DNA from: Planctomycetota bacterium
GTDB lineage: Bacteria > Planctomycetota > UBA1135 > JACQFD01
Length of the DNA stretch: 64,000 nt
Assembly: GCA_016200225.1 (NCBI GenBank)
Contig: JACQFD010000011.1
Coordinates: forward strand, 1-64,000
Reading direction: 5' to 3'
The translations under genes and the position numbers were made by a program. Below, piece by piece: positions 34,505 to 42,493 of the stretch (position 1 is its first letter; the number at the start of each line of letters is the position of its first letter). Under the pieces are notes generated by a model. The model saw nothing but the letters and a program-made list of their open reading frames with translations, was not told where the DNA came from and did no database searches.

Positions 34505-36295
34505 TTACATTAAAATCCGAATGCTCAACTGTTCGAAAATGATTTCCGCGCCGGGGAGAAGCTGAATGCCGATCCCGCCGTAGCGGGCGCGAACGTTATC
34601 CTCGAGAGGATCGGAATCGGCCGTTCCCTCTTCTTTGGGCATGAGGCGAATCTTGTTGCCGTAAACCTGCTCGACAACTTCATACGATTTGCCCTCGTCC
34701 ACGGCGTAGTTCGTCGATCGATCGTCGGCCGGCGAAGTATTCGCGAATGGATCCTTTGCGGGCGACGCGGGGTCGCCCAATTTTCCGGCGGCCTTGGCTT
34801 TATTGTTGGCATTCTTGGTCTCTTCCTGAGCCGCGGTCGTCTCGAATCCGTACGCGTGGCGCTGATAGCCTCCCGTGTGGCGCGCGAGGAGCGTGAAACC
34901 CTTCTTAACAACTTTGAATTTCATTGTTAATTCATAATGCCGCATCGTCTCGCGCGTTCCGGGCAGGATGTCCTTGCCGTTTGTCATCGTGCGCACCGAG
35001 GATCCGTTCGGCCCCCAGAACAATACGCCTGCGCGCATTTCGCCGGCGCCCACGCCGCCGCCGATTCCGGTCGCGATCATGCGCGTTCCGTCGAGTTTCC
35101 AAGTTGATAATTTACTATTCGACCAGTGCGGCTCGTTCGCGCCGATTTTTTGGAACTCTTTGCCTTCAAGAACATTCAGCGCCGGAACCGTTTTGAAACC
35201 ATACTTTTCGGAATTCGCCCAAAAATCGGCGTATTGATTGGTCTTGTTCTGAATCAATTCGAACAATTCCTTGGCGCGCTCGGATCCTTCCAATTTCGCT
35301 TTGATTAAACTCTGCGCTTCGCCGGTGAACCACTCTTCGGCTTCCTGAAATGCCGCGGTGATTAAGGGATAGTTTTCTTTATTGGCGGGATTCAATTCCA
35401 CCTCAACCGCTTTTTCATAATGCGCTTCGAGAATCGAGACGTTATTTAATATTTTAAACGTCGCCATGTCCTTGCGCTGCGCATCGGTCGCCAGTCCCAT
35501 CAAAGCGTCGGCCTTGATGAGCGCCTTTTGAACGTCTTCGGCCTTCTTCGGGTCCTTGGAGTTTTGTTTCAGAAATTCGAACAGAGTATTGAAATCCTTG
35601 CGCTGCTTTGCCGTGTCGCGGCGCCGGATGAGTTCCTGTTTGAAACTATCCAATTCGCCCCGGTGAATGGGCAGAACGTCGGGTTCTTTTTGTTTGATGA
35701 TCGACTCGAGATTGTCGATCGCCCCGTCGTCCGTGTTATCAGTAAATTGCTGGCGAATATACGCGATCGCGCCCTGCGAATTGCTCCATGCGAGCGTCCT
35801 TTCCGCGTCTTCCTTATTTTTATTAGTCACCACGATAACAGTGACGGTGCCGACGACGAGGAAAAACGCGATCGCGCCGATGCCCAGATATTTTGTTAAT
35901 TTATCTTCTTTCTTAACATATCCGCGCGGACGCTCTTCCTCTTCGCCTTCCGCGCCCTCGTCGGTTCGCGCGCCGCGCGACGACGTGATGCCGGATTTGC
36001 TTCGAACGCCGCTTATGCTGCTTGAAGAAGCGGATCGTCCGCTCGAGCTCGATTTGGGTGCGGAGTGGATTCCAGATTTTGATGCGGCGGTGGCAACAGG
36101 AGTCGCAGATTTCGGCTTCGCAGAACTGGACGCCGCAGCGGCTACCGGTTCGGGCGTGCTCGAGGCACCGGCTCCCGAAGCGGCCGTAGCAGGCGCGCAT
36201 TGCGAGTGAAATGGGTTTCCGTCGACCTTTCGGTAGCTCCCATTCAAAATATCTTTGATGGGAATCTCCGAACCGCAGCGGACGCAGTTAGTCAT
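34505..36295 (-). CDS. Anchored protein with N-terminal Cys motif, unknown
   Basis: The 596-residue product begins with a short cysteine motif (TNCVRCGSEIPIKD, then FHSQC) like half a zinc ribbon, followed by a Ser/Ala-rich linker of about 90 residues, one transmembrane span near 135-160 (YLGIGAIAFFLVVGTVTVIVV), a helical charged region, and a C-terminal beta-rich domain from about 375 (SKLSTWKLDGTRMIATG, ELTMKFKVVKKGFTLLARH, IQLLPGAEIIFEQLSIRIL) resembling the concanavalin-like/DUF1080 fold. The cysteine head plus variable anchored output domain is, in my recollection, frequent in planctomycete-like proteins. It is convergent with the ExbB/ExbD set and may be part of the same locus. No function is assigned. 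Confidence 0.65.
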   Translation of the reverse strand: MTNCVRCGSEIPIKDILNGSYRKVDGNPFHSQCAPATAASGAGASSTPEPVAAAASSSAKPKSATPVATAASKSGIHSAPKSSSSGRSASSSSISGVRSKSGITSSRGARTDEGAEGEEEERPRGYVKKEDKLTKYLGIGAIAFFLVVGTVTVIVVTNKNKEDAERTLAWSNSQGAIAYIRQQFTDNTDDGAIDNLESIIKQKEPDVLPIHRGELDSFKQELIRRRDTAKQRKDFNTLFEFLKQNSKDPKKAEDVQKALIKADALMGLATDAQRKDMATFKILNNVSILEAHYEKAVEVELNPANKENYPLITAAFQEAEEWFTGEAQSLIKAKLEGSERAKELFELIQNKTNQYADFWANSEKYGFKTVPALNVLEGKEFQKIGANEPHWSNSKLSTWKLDGTRMIATGIGGGVGAGEMRAGVLFWGPNGSSVRTMTNGKDILPGTRETMRHYELTMKFKVVKKGFTLLARHTGGYQRHAYGFETTAAQEETKNANNKAKAAGKLGDPASPAKDPFANTSPADDRSTNYAVDEGKSYEVVEQVYGNKIRLMPKEEGTADSDPLEDNVRARYGGIGIQLLPGAEIIFEQLSIRILM

Positions 36296-36445
36296 CCGAC
36301 GTGCTTATACCAATTGGGGAAGCAGTGAAGTTGGAATGTAAAAGATCGCGCACCGAACGCTCGGCCCGCGTCACTATCAGAACAAACTCTGTGACAGAGC
36401 GAGCATTCTAACAACCGTCCGTCGCTCTCGCGACGACGAGATCGC

Positions 36446-36486
36446 AAAAAAAGCGCGCGATGGCGAGTAGTCTCGCCGCTGCGCGC
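36446..36486 (-). terminator. Rho-independent terminator of hppA
   Basis: On the minus strand GCGCGC (36486-36481) and the inner GGCGAG pair with CTCGCC and GCGCGC (36458-36453) around a small loop, followed by seven Ts (36452-36446). It lies 40 bp past the hppA stop, in the correct orientation. Confidence 0.9.
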
Positions 36487-36525
36487 AGTTACCTGACAAC
36501 AGGTTTTTTTAGTTTCGGCTTTTAG

Positions 36526-38778
36526 TTACAAAAAGAACGGAGCCAGCACGAGCGTAACGGTTGCGATCAGCTTGATCAAAACGTGGAGCGCCGGGCCGGC
36601 CGTGTCCTTGAACGGATCGCCGACCGTGTCGCCGACGACGGCGGCCTTGTGGGGGTCGCTGCGTTTGCCAACCGACTTTCCGTCGACCTTGAACTCGCCC
36701 GTTTCGATATATTTTTTTGCGTTATCCCAGGCGCCGCCGGCGTTGTTGAGGAACATCGCCAACAAAACGCCCGCGATCGTCGCAACCATAAGGAATCCCG
36801 CGACGGCCTCGGCGCCAATCGTTGTGTCCTTTTCCGTTCGCATCAGTTTGAAAAGGAGTCCGACGAACGCGGGAGCCGACACCGCGATGAGACCCGGCAA
36901 TATCATTTGTCGCAACGCGCCGCGCGTCACGATGTCGACGCAACGGCCGTAGTCGGGTTTTTCAGTTCCCTTCAGGATGCCGGGTTTATTCTTAAACTCC
37001 TCGCGAACCGCCTTGATGACGTCCATGGCCGCGCTGCCGACGGCTTTGATCGCGAGCGCCGCGAACACGAATACAAGCATCGCGCCGATCAATCCGGCGC
37101 TGAAAACGGCCGGTTTTGATAGATCGATGATCGCCGCGCCCGTGCCGCCGTCGCGGAACATGGCGGACTTCGCCGCGGGAGAACAGTAGTTTCTTACCTC
37201 GTCGAGGTACGCCGAGAACAGTAAGAACGCCGCGAGCGCCGCCGAACCGATCGCATAACCTTTCGTCAGTGCTTTTGTAGTGTTGCCGACGGCGTCGAGG
37301 CGGTCCGTTTTCTTGCGAATCTCCTCGGGCTGTTGCGACATTTCTACAATTCCGCCCGCGTTATCCGTAATCGGGCCGAACGTATCCATCGCGAGGATGT
37401 ACGCCGCCGTTCCTAACATTCCCATCGTCGCGACGGCCGTTCCGAACAATCCGGCGCCCGGAATCGCGTGCTCGCCAATTGTATACGAACCGAGAATCGC
37501 GGCGACGATGACGAATACCGGCATGGCCGTGCATTCGAGACCGACCGCGATGCCGGCGATGACGTTTGTCGCGGGTCCCGTGACGGAGGCCTGCGCGATC
37601 GACTTGACGGGACGATATTTATATTCCGTGTAGTATTGGGTGATATAAACAAACGCCTGCGCGACGGCGATGCCGATCAATCCGCACGCGAAGAACCACA
37701 TCCACGCGTCGGGGGCGGGATTCTTTCCGGTTTTGTCGGGAACTGTCGCGAGCAGCCATTTGGTAGATATAAAGAATCCGACGGCGGCGAGTCCCGACGA
37801 CACCCAATATCCTCGATTGAGGCCGTTCATCGGATCTTCGTCTTCACGAATCTTAGTAAACGCGAGACCGATCGCCGATGCTATGATTCCACAGGCGCGG
37901 GCGACAAGCGGGAAGAGCATGACGCCGAAGGCGCCGTGCTCGAATGTAATGCCGCTGCGGCCCGCGATTTCGCCCGCGAGCGTCGCGCCGAGGATCATCG
38001 CGCCGATGTTTTCGGCGGCGGTCGATTCAAACAAATCCGCGCCGCGACCCGCGCAGTCGCCGACGTTGTCGCCGACCAAATCCGCGATCACGGCCGGGTT
38101 GCGGGGGTCGTCTTCGGGAATCCCCGCCTCGACCTTGCCGACGAGATCCGCGCCGACGTCGGCGGCTTTTGTATAAATGCCGCCTCCGAGCTGCGCGAAC
38201 AAAGCAACTAATGACGCGCCGAAACCGTAACCGGCGATGAGAAGCGGAATCTTAGTCTCTTCGACTTTGACCGTGAGTTTAACGATCCAGAACAGGCCGC
38301 CGACGCCGAGCAACGACATCGTGACGACGAGAAAGCCCGAAACGGCGCCGCCGCGCATGGCGATCTGTAGTGCTTTGTTAATACTCGACCGCGCGGCCGA
38401 AGCGGTGCGGATGTTCGAACGAATCGAAATCCACATGCCGACATAACCCGCGATGACAGAGCACGTCGCGCCGAATGCAAACGATATCGTCGTCCACATC
38501 GCAAGCGTCGTCGGAGCCTCGACGGGATCGGCCGCGTTGTGCGCCCGAATGAACGCATAAAGAATATAAATCGCGAGCGCCACCGGAACGGCGATACTAA
38601 TAATCGCCCGGTTTTGCCGACGGAGGAAGGCTTCAGCGCCGGACTGGATCGCATCGGAAATCGCCTGCATCGCGGGCGTTCCGCGGTCCTGAGCCAGAAC
38701 CCACTTTGCTAATAATCCGGCGAACACCAAGCCGGCAATGGAGATACCGATGACAAAAAAGAGGGGGATTTCTTGCAC
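36526..38778 (-). CDS. hppA: Membrane proton-translocating pyrophosphatase
   Basis: This homodimeric pump couples pyrophosphate hydrolysis to proton export. The 750-residue product has about 16 transmembrane spans and the signature loops: GGGIYTKAADVGADLVGKVE, EDDPRNPAVIADLVGDNVGD, and near the C-terminus KRSDPHKAAVVGDTVGDPFKDTAGP. The potassium-dependence motif reads GNTTKALTKG, with lysine and then threonine in place of the Ala and Gly of potassium-dependent pumps. This indicates a potassium-independent proton pump. The start is GTG 38778, supported by GAGG a few bases upstream. It provides proton motive force independent of respiration, which the ExbB/ExbD set could use. Confidence 0.97.
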   Translation of the reverse strand: MQEIPLFFVIGISIAGLVFAGLLAKWVLAQDRGTPAMQAISDAIQSGAEAFLRRQNRAIISIAVPVALAIYILYAFIRAHNAADPVEAPTTLAMWTTISFAFGATCSVIAGYVGMWISIRSNIRTASAARSSINKALQIAMRGGAVSGFLVVTMSLLGVGGLFWIVKLTVKVEETKIPLLIAGYGFGASLVALFAQLGGGIYTKAADVGADLVGKVEAGIPEDDPRNPAVIADLVGDNVGDCAGRGADLFESTAAENIGAMILGATLAGEIAGRSGITFEHGAFGVMLFPLVARACGIIASAIGLAFTKIREDEDPMNGLNRGYWVSSGLAAVGFFISTKWLLATVPDKTGKNPAPDAWMWFFACGLIGIAVAQAFVYITQYYTEYKYRPVKSIAQASVTGPATNVIAGIAVGLECTAMPVFVIVAAILGSYTIGEHAIPGAGLFGTAVATMGMLGTAAYILAMDTFGPITDNAGGIVEMSQQPEEIRKKTDRLDAVGNTTKALTKGYAIGSAALAAFLLFSAYLDEVRNYCSPAAKSAMFRDGGTGAAIIDLSKPAVFSAGLIGAMLVFVFAALAIKAVGSAAMDVIKAVREEFKNKPGILKGTEKPDYGRCVDIVTRGALRQMILPGLIAVSAPAFVGLLFKLMRTEKDTTIGAEAVAGFLMVATIAGVLLAMFLNNAGGAWDNAKKYIETGEFKVDGKSVGKRSDPHKAAVVGDTVGDPFKDTAGPALHVLIKLIATVTLVLAPFFL

Positions 38779-38937
38779 TATGACCTCGGGGGGGACGGGG
38801 TCTCGAGAAAAGTGGATTTTTAAATACTGAATCGATGGTGGTTTGTCCGGCGGTTGGTACTCGCCGACAAATTGGGGCGAAGAGTTTGCCGTCCGGAATT
38901 GTGCAGAGCAATTGGTTCCGTGCTAAAAACGCGTTGT

Positions 38938-39915
38938 ATGAACCAAACCGTTGCACTCCGCGACGTACAATCCGCCGCGCGTACGCTCTTCGGACGGATC
39001 CGGCGCACGCCGTTAATTCCCTTGGACGCGGTGGCGCAGAGGGTTGGAGTGCCGGTGTTCGCAAAAGCCGAGAATTTCCAAATTGGCGGGGCGTTCAAGA
39101 TTCGCGGCGCGACCAACGCCGTGGCTTTGGCGATGCAACGCGGGCCGCGACCCGCCGGGGTCGTGACGTATTCCTCCGGCAACCACGGACAGGGATGTGC
39201 GATCGCCGCGCGATCGTTCGGCCTTCCGGCAATTGTAGTCATGCCCGTCGACGCGCCGCGCGTGAAAGTGCAATCGACGTTGGATTACGGCGCGGAAGTA
39301 CAATTCGCCGGCCGCACTTCCGAGGAGCGACGAGTCGTTGCGGAATCGATTGCAATCGAGCGCGGCTTTTTATTAGTTAGACCGTTCGACGACGCCGATG
39401 TCGTAGCGGGACAGGGAACCGTGGGCCTCGAAATCATGGAGGATCTGCCGGAAACAGAAACCGTACTCGTGCCGTGCGGCGGCGGCGGTCTCACGTCGGG
39501 GATCGCGCTCGCCGTGACCGCATTAAAACCGAGTGCGCGCGTTTTCAGCGTCGAACCGGAGGCCGCGCCAAAACTCGCGCGCTCGATGGAAGCGGGACGC
39601 ATCGTTTCGTCGCCTCCCGGAGCGTCGATCGCCGACGGTTTGCGACCGAACGCGCCCGGCGCGATCCCCTTTGAAATTGTTAAGAACCGCCTCGCCGGAA
39701 GCGTCCTCGTCGACGATGATGCAATCGAACGCGCCGTTCGTTTATTATTATCGCGCGCGAAAATCGTCGCGGAACCCTCGGGCGCCGCGACGGTCGCCGC
39801 GCTCATGAGCGGTAAAATTACAAATCCGAAGGGACCCGTGGTTGCGGTGCTTTCGGGAGGCAACATCGATCCGGCCGTGCTCGCGCGCATCCTCGCGCGG
39901 GACGAGCCGTGGTGA
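38938..39915 (+). CDS. Threonine/serine dehydratase (PLP, fold type II)
   Basis: Threonine ammonia-lyase converts threonine to 2-oxobutyrate and ammonia. The 325-residue product has the PLP lysine in GGAFKIRGATN, the substrate loop SSGNHGQG, and the phosphate-binding glycine loop PCGGGGLTSG, plus the C-terminal VVAVLSGGNID. No ACT regulatory domain is present, so it resembles the catabolic (TdcB-like) or a serine racemase-like form rather than biosynthetic IlvA. I chose the ATG at 38938 because the longer frame adds 28 residues without family resemblance. It is divergent from hppA. Confidence 0.88.
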   Translation: MNQTVALRDVQSAARTLFGRIRRTPLIPLDAVAQRVGVPVFAKAENFQIGGAFKIRGATNAVALAMQRGPRPAGVVTYSSGNHGQGCAIAARSFGLPAIVVMPVDAPRVKVQSTLDYGAEVQFAGRTSEERRVVAESIAIERGFLLVRPFDDADVVAGQGTVGLEIMEDLPETETVLVPCGGGGLTSGIALAVTALKPSARVFSVEPEAAPKLARSMEAGRIVSSPPGASIADGLRPNAPGAIPFEIVKNRLAGSVLVDDDAIERAVRLLLSRAKIVAEPSGAATVAALMSGKITNPKGPVVAVLSGGNIDPAVLARILARDEPW

Positions 39916-40010
39916 AGCCGGTTGCGATTGCCGCCATGGCGCCGCGCGATTTGTGCTTTATATTATAAATACAATTCAAAGACTTTAACTTTCCATATAT
40001 TATCGATCCC

Positions 40011-41099
40011 GTGGAGCTTTTCCTGCCCGAACTCGCGTCGCGGCGCATCTCATGGCTTTCGGGCGAAGGTCCGGATTCGGACGTCATCGTTTCGACGCGC
40101 GCTCGGCTCGCGCGCAATTTGCGGGGATTTCCATTCGCGGCGAAAATGACGGAGGACAAGGCGCGCGAACTCTGCGAGCACGTGCAAACGCGGCTTCGCG
40201 AACTCGAAGTCACGCGCGGAATGAATTATTTACAATTGCGGCAGACGACCGACATCTGCCGCGACGTGCTGCTGGAGCGATTCTTAGTATCGCGCGAACT
40301 TGCCGAGAGCCGTCTCGACCGCGCCGTCGCGTTCGAGGACGCCGAATGCGCGAGTATCATGATCAACGAGGAGGATCATTTACGTTTGCAAACGCTGCGT
40401 CCCGGTTTCGATCTCGAACAATCCTTCGAACGTATCTTATCGATGGATCGCGCGCTGGAGAGTACGCTCGAATATGCATGGTCGGAAGAACTCGGATATT
40501 TAACATCCTGTCCGACGAACGTCGGCACGGGGCTCCGCGTCAGCGTGATGTTGCATTTGCCGGGCCTCGTGACCGCATCGCGCGAATTGAAGCGTGTATT
40601 TACAGTTGCGGCGTGTCTCAATCTCGCGGTGCGCGGCCTGCACGGCGAGGGAACGCAGGCGAGCGGCGCATTTTTTCAAGTGAGCAATCAAATCACGCTC
40701 GGCCGCACGGAGCGCGAGATCATGGAGGATTTGACGCACGTCATCGGCCAGATTATTGAATTCGAACGAAAAGTCCGCCACGAATTGATCGAATCGAAGG
40801 GCGACGAATTGAAGCAACGCCTCGATTTCGAATATGAATTTATCAAATCGGGGCGACCCGTCGGCGTCGAGCGATCGGTGATCGCGCTTTCGGCGCTTCT
40901 GCTCGGCATCGTCTCCGGGACGTTCACGAGTTCGACGCGCGGCGATATTCTTAAATTATTAGTTTTAGTGTATCCCGGGCATTTGCAGGCGTCGCTCGGC
41001 CGCCGGTTTCAATCCTCCGAGATCGACCGCGAGCGGGGATCGATGCTCCGCCGGTTTTTTGAAACAAAACAAAACGCGCCCGGGGCCGCGGGAACATGA
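40011..41099 (+). CDS. mcsB: Protein-arginine kinase McsB
   Basis: McsB phosphorylates arginines on proteins, marking them for ClpC/ClpP degradation in Firmicutes. The 362-residue product has the ATP:guanido phosphotransferase layout: IVSTRARLARNL at the start, IMINEEDHLRLQ with a catalytic glutamate, SCPTNVGTGLRVSVMLHLP with the reactive cysteine, and GEGTQASGAFFQVSNQITLG. Length is typical (~360). The usual partner McsA is not adjacent. The gene begins at GTG 40011 after an AT-rich 95-bp leader and overlaps moaA by four bases (ATGA), so translation is coupled. Confidence 0.93.
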   Translation: MELFLPELASRRISWLSGEGPDSDVIVSTRARLARNLRGFPFAAKMTEDKARELCEHVQTRLRELEVTRGMNYLQLRQTTDICRDVLLERFLVSRELAESRLDRAVAFEDAECASIMINEEDHLRLQTLRPGFDLEQSFERILSMDRALESTLEYAWSEELGYLTSCPTNVGTGLRVSVMLHLPGLVTASRELKRVFTVAACLNLAVRGLHGEGTQASGAFFQVSNQITLGRTEREIMEDLTHVIGQIIEFERKVRHELIESKGDELKQRLDFEYEFIKSGRPVGVERSVIALSALLLGIVSGTFTSSTRGDILKLLVLVYPGHLQASLGRRFQSSEIDRERGSMLRRFFETKQNAPGAAGT

Positions 41100-42058
41100 A
41101 AGACCGCTTTGGCCGCGAATTTACTTATCTTCGCGTTTCGGTCACCGACCGATGCAACTTATATTGCATTTATTGTAAAGTACCCGAACTGCCGCGCCCC
41201 GAGCGGATGACGCTTCCGGAAATCGCGCGCATCGTCCGCGCCGCCGCCGACGTCGGCGTCCGCAAAATTCGCCTGACGGGCGGCGAGCCCACGCTTCGGA
41301 GCGATATCGTTGAAATTACAGAAGCGGTCGCGGCGACGCCGGGCATCCGTCAAATTGTCATGACCACGAACGGGCTTCTGCTCGGCCGCCTCGCGGCGCC
41401 GCTCGCGAAAGCCGGATTGCAGCGCGTCAACGTCTCGTGCGATTCGCTCGACGCGGAGAATTTTCGTAATATTACAAAAGGCGGAATCTTGCAAAAAGTG
41501 CTCGACGGCCTCGACGCCGCGCGCGCCGCCGGGCTCGTCGTCAAGATCAATTGTGTCGTCATGGGAAATCAGAACGATCACGAAGTCCTGCCGATGTTAC
41601 AATTCTCCATCGCGCGCGATTTCGACATTCGGTTTATCGAATATATGCCGATGAACCTCGGCGAAGGCGAGGGACTGTACGGCGCGCCCGAGACGATTCC
41701 GAGCGCGCAACTCCGCGACCACGTTGCGAAAACTTATAAATTAATTCCCGAGGAGTCGTCCGCGACCTCCGGACCCGCCGATACGTATCATGTCGTCGGC
41801 ACGCGCACGCGCGTCGGTTTCATTTCGGCGATGAGCAATCCGTTTTGCGAAAATTGCAACCGGTTGCGCGTGACGCCCGAAGGCAAGATTCGCTCGTGCC
41901 TTCTCACCGGCGGCGATTTCGACCTCGTCGGCGCGATCCGCGCGGGCGCGAGCGACGCGGATCTTTCGAAATTGTATCTTCAGGCGCTCGAGGGCAAGCC
42001 CGCCGTTTACGAATTGCATAAATTCGGCGCCGTCGACATGCGTTCGATCGGCGGTTAA
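41096..42058 (+). CDS. moaA: GTP 3',8-cyclase MoaA
   Basis: MoaA is a radical-SAM enzyme that starts molybdenum cofactor synthesis by rearranging GTP. The product, 320 residues, has the SAM cluster motif DRCNLYCIYC (CxxxCxxC), the GGEPTLR substrate loop, the second iron-sulfur cluster motif FCENCNRLRVTPEGKIRSC (CxxC...C), and ends in SIGG, the double-glycine tail required for activity. It overlaps mcsB by four bases. With mobB and modABC elsewhere, it supports an active Mo-cofactor pathway, but moaC, moaD, moaE and moeA are not in this window. Confidence 0.96.
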   Translation: MKDRFGREFTYLRVSVTDRCNLYCIYCKVPELPRPERMTLPEIARIVRAAADVGVRKIRLTGGEPTLRSDIVEITEAVAATPGIRQIVMTTNGLLLGRLAAPLAKAGLQRVNVSCDSLDAENFRNITKGGILQKVLDGLDAARAAGLVVKINCVVMGNQNDHEVLPMLQFSIARDFDIRFIEYMPMNLGEGEGLYGAPETIPSAQLRDHVAKTYKLIPEESSATSGPADTYHVVGTRTRVGFISAMSNPFCENCNRLRVTPEGKIRSCLLTGGDFDLVGAIRAGASDADLSKLYLQALEGKPAVYELHKFGAVDMRSIGG

Positions 42059-42074
42059 ATTAAAGATTAAGAAA

Positions 42075-42458
42075 CTACAAAAGCCGCTTGTCCTTTCTTA
42101 AATATTCGACGCGCGCCGCGAGATCGCTTTCGTCGGGATCGAGTTCGCGGAGATAATCCCACGGCAGAATCGTCTGGTGCGCGTCCTCGAACGAAATGCC
42201 GAGCGCGTAATGGCCGACGTGCTGTAAATTTACAATTCGAGTGACGGGCGTGTCGGGAATCGGGCCGCCTTCGGCCGTCACGCGCGCGATGATCTGCCCG
42301 CGACAGTTCGCGCACGGGCAGATCGTGCGGACGTAACCCCACGGATACCGGCTCACGCGGCCGTCGCGCCACGTGACCTCCATTACAAATCGACCGGGGG
42401 CGTTGGAATCGGTCTGGGCGCGTTTCACGCCGGAGGCTTCGTGACGTTGTGGATTCAT
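42075..42458 (-). CDS. DUF971 family protein
   Basis: A small 127-residue protein with the DUF971 signature: VTWRDGRVSRYPWGYVRTICPCANCRG, which combines the W-x-DG strand with the conserved CPCAxCR pair of cysteines, followed by HVGHYALGISFEDAHQT and WDYLRELDP. DUF971 is also the N-terminal domain of gamma-butyrobetaine hydroxylases. Stand-alone copies have been suggested to act in iron-sulfur protein biogenesis, but the function is not established. It is convergent with moaA and divergent from asnB, on its own transcript. Confidence 0.88.
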   Translation of the reverse strand: MNPQRHEASGVKRAQTDSNAPGRFVMEVTWRDGRVSRYPWGYVRTICPCANCRGQIIARVTAEGGPIPDTPVTRIVNLQHVGHYALGISFEDAHQTILPWDYLRELDPDESDLAARVEYLRKDKRLL

Positions 42459-42493
42459 CGTGCGTCAAAATAAGTGATAATCTTCCAACTCAC

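Noticed and set aside
36492..36511. ACCTG-ACAA-CAGGT followed by Ts on the plus strand
   Set aside because: Looks like a short terminator, but no plus-strand transcript lies upstream that would need it. It is probably incidental, or a weak stop for an unseen RNA.
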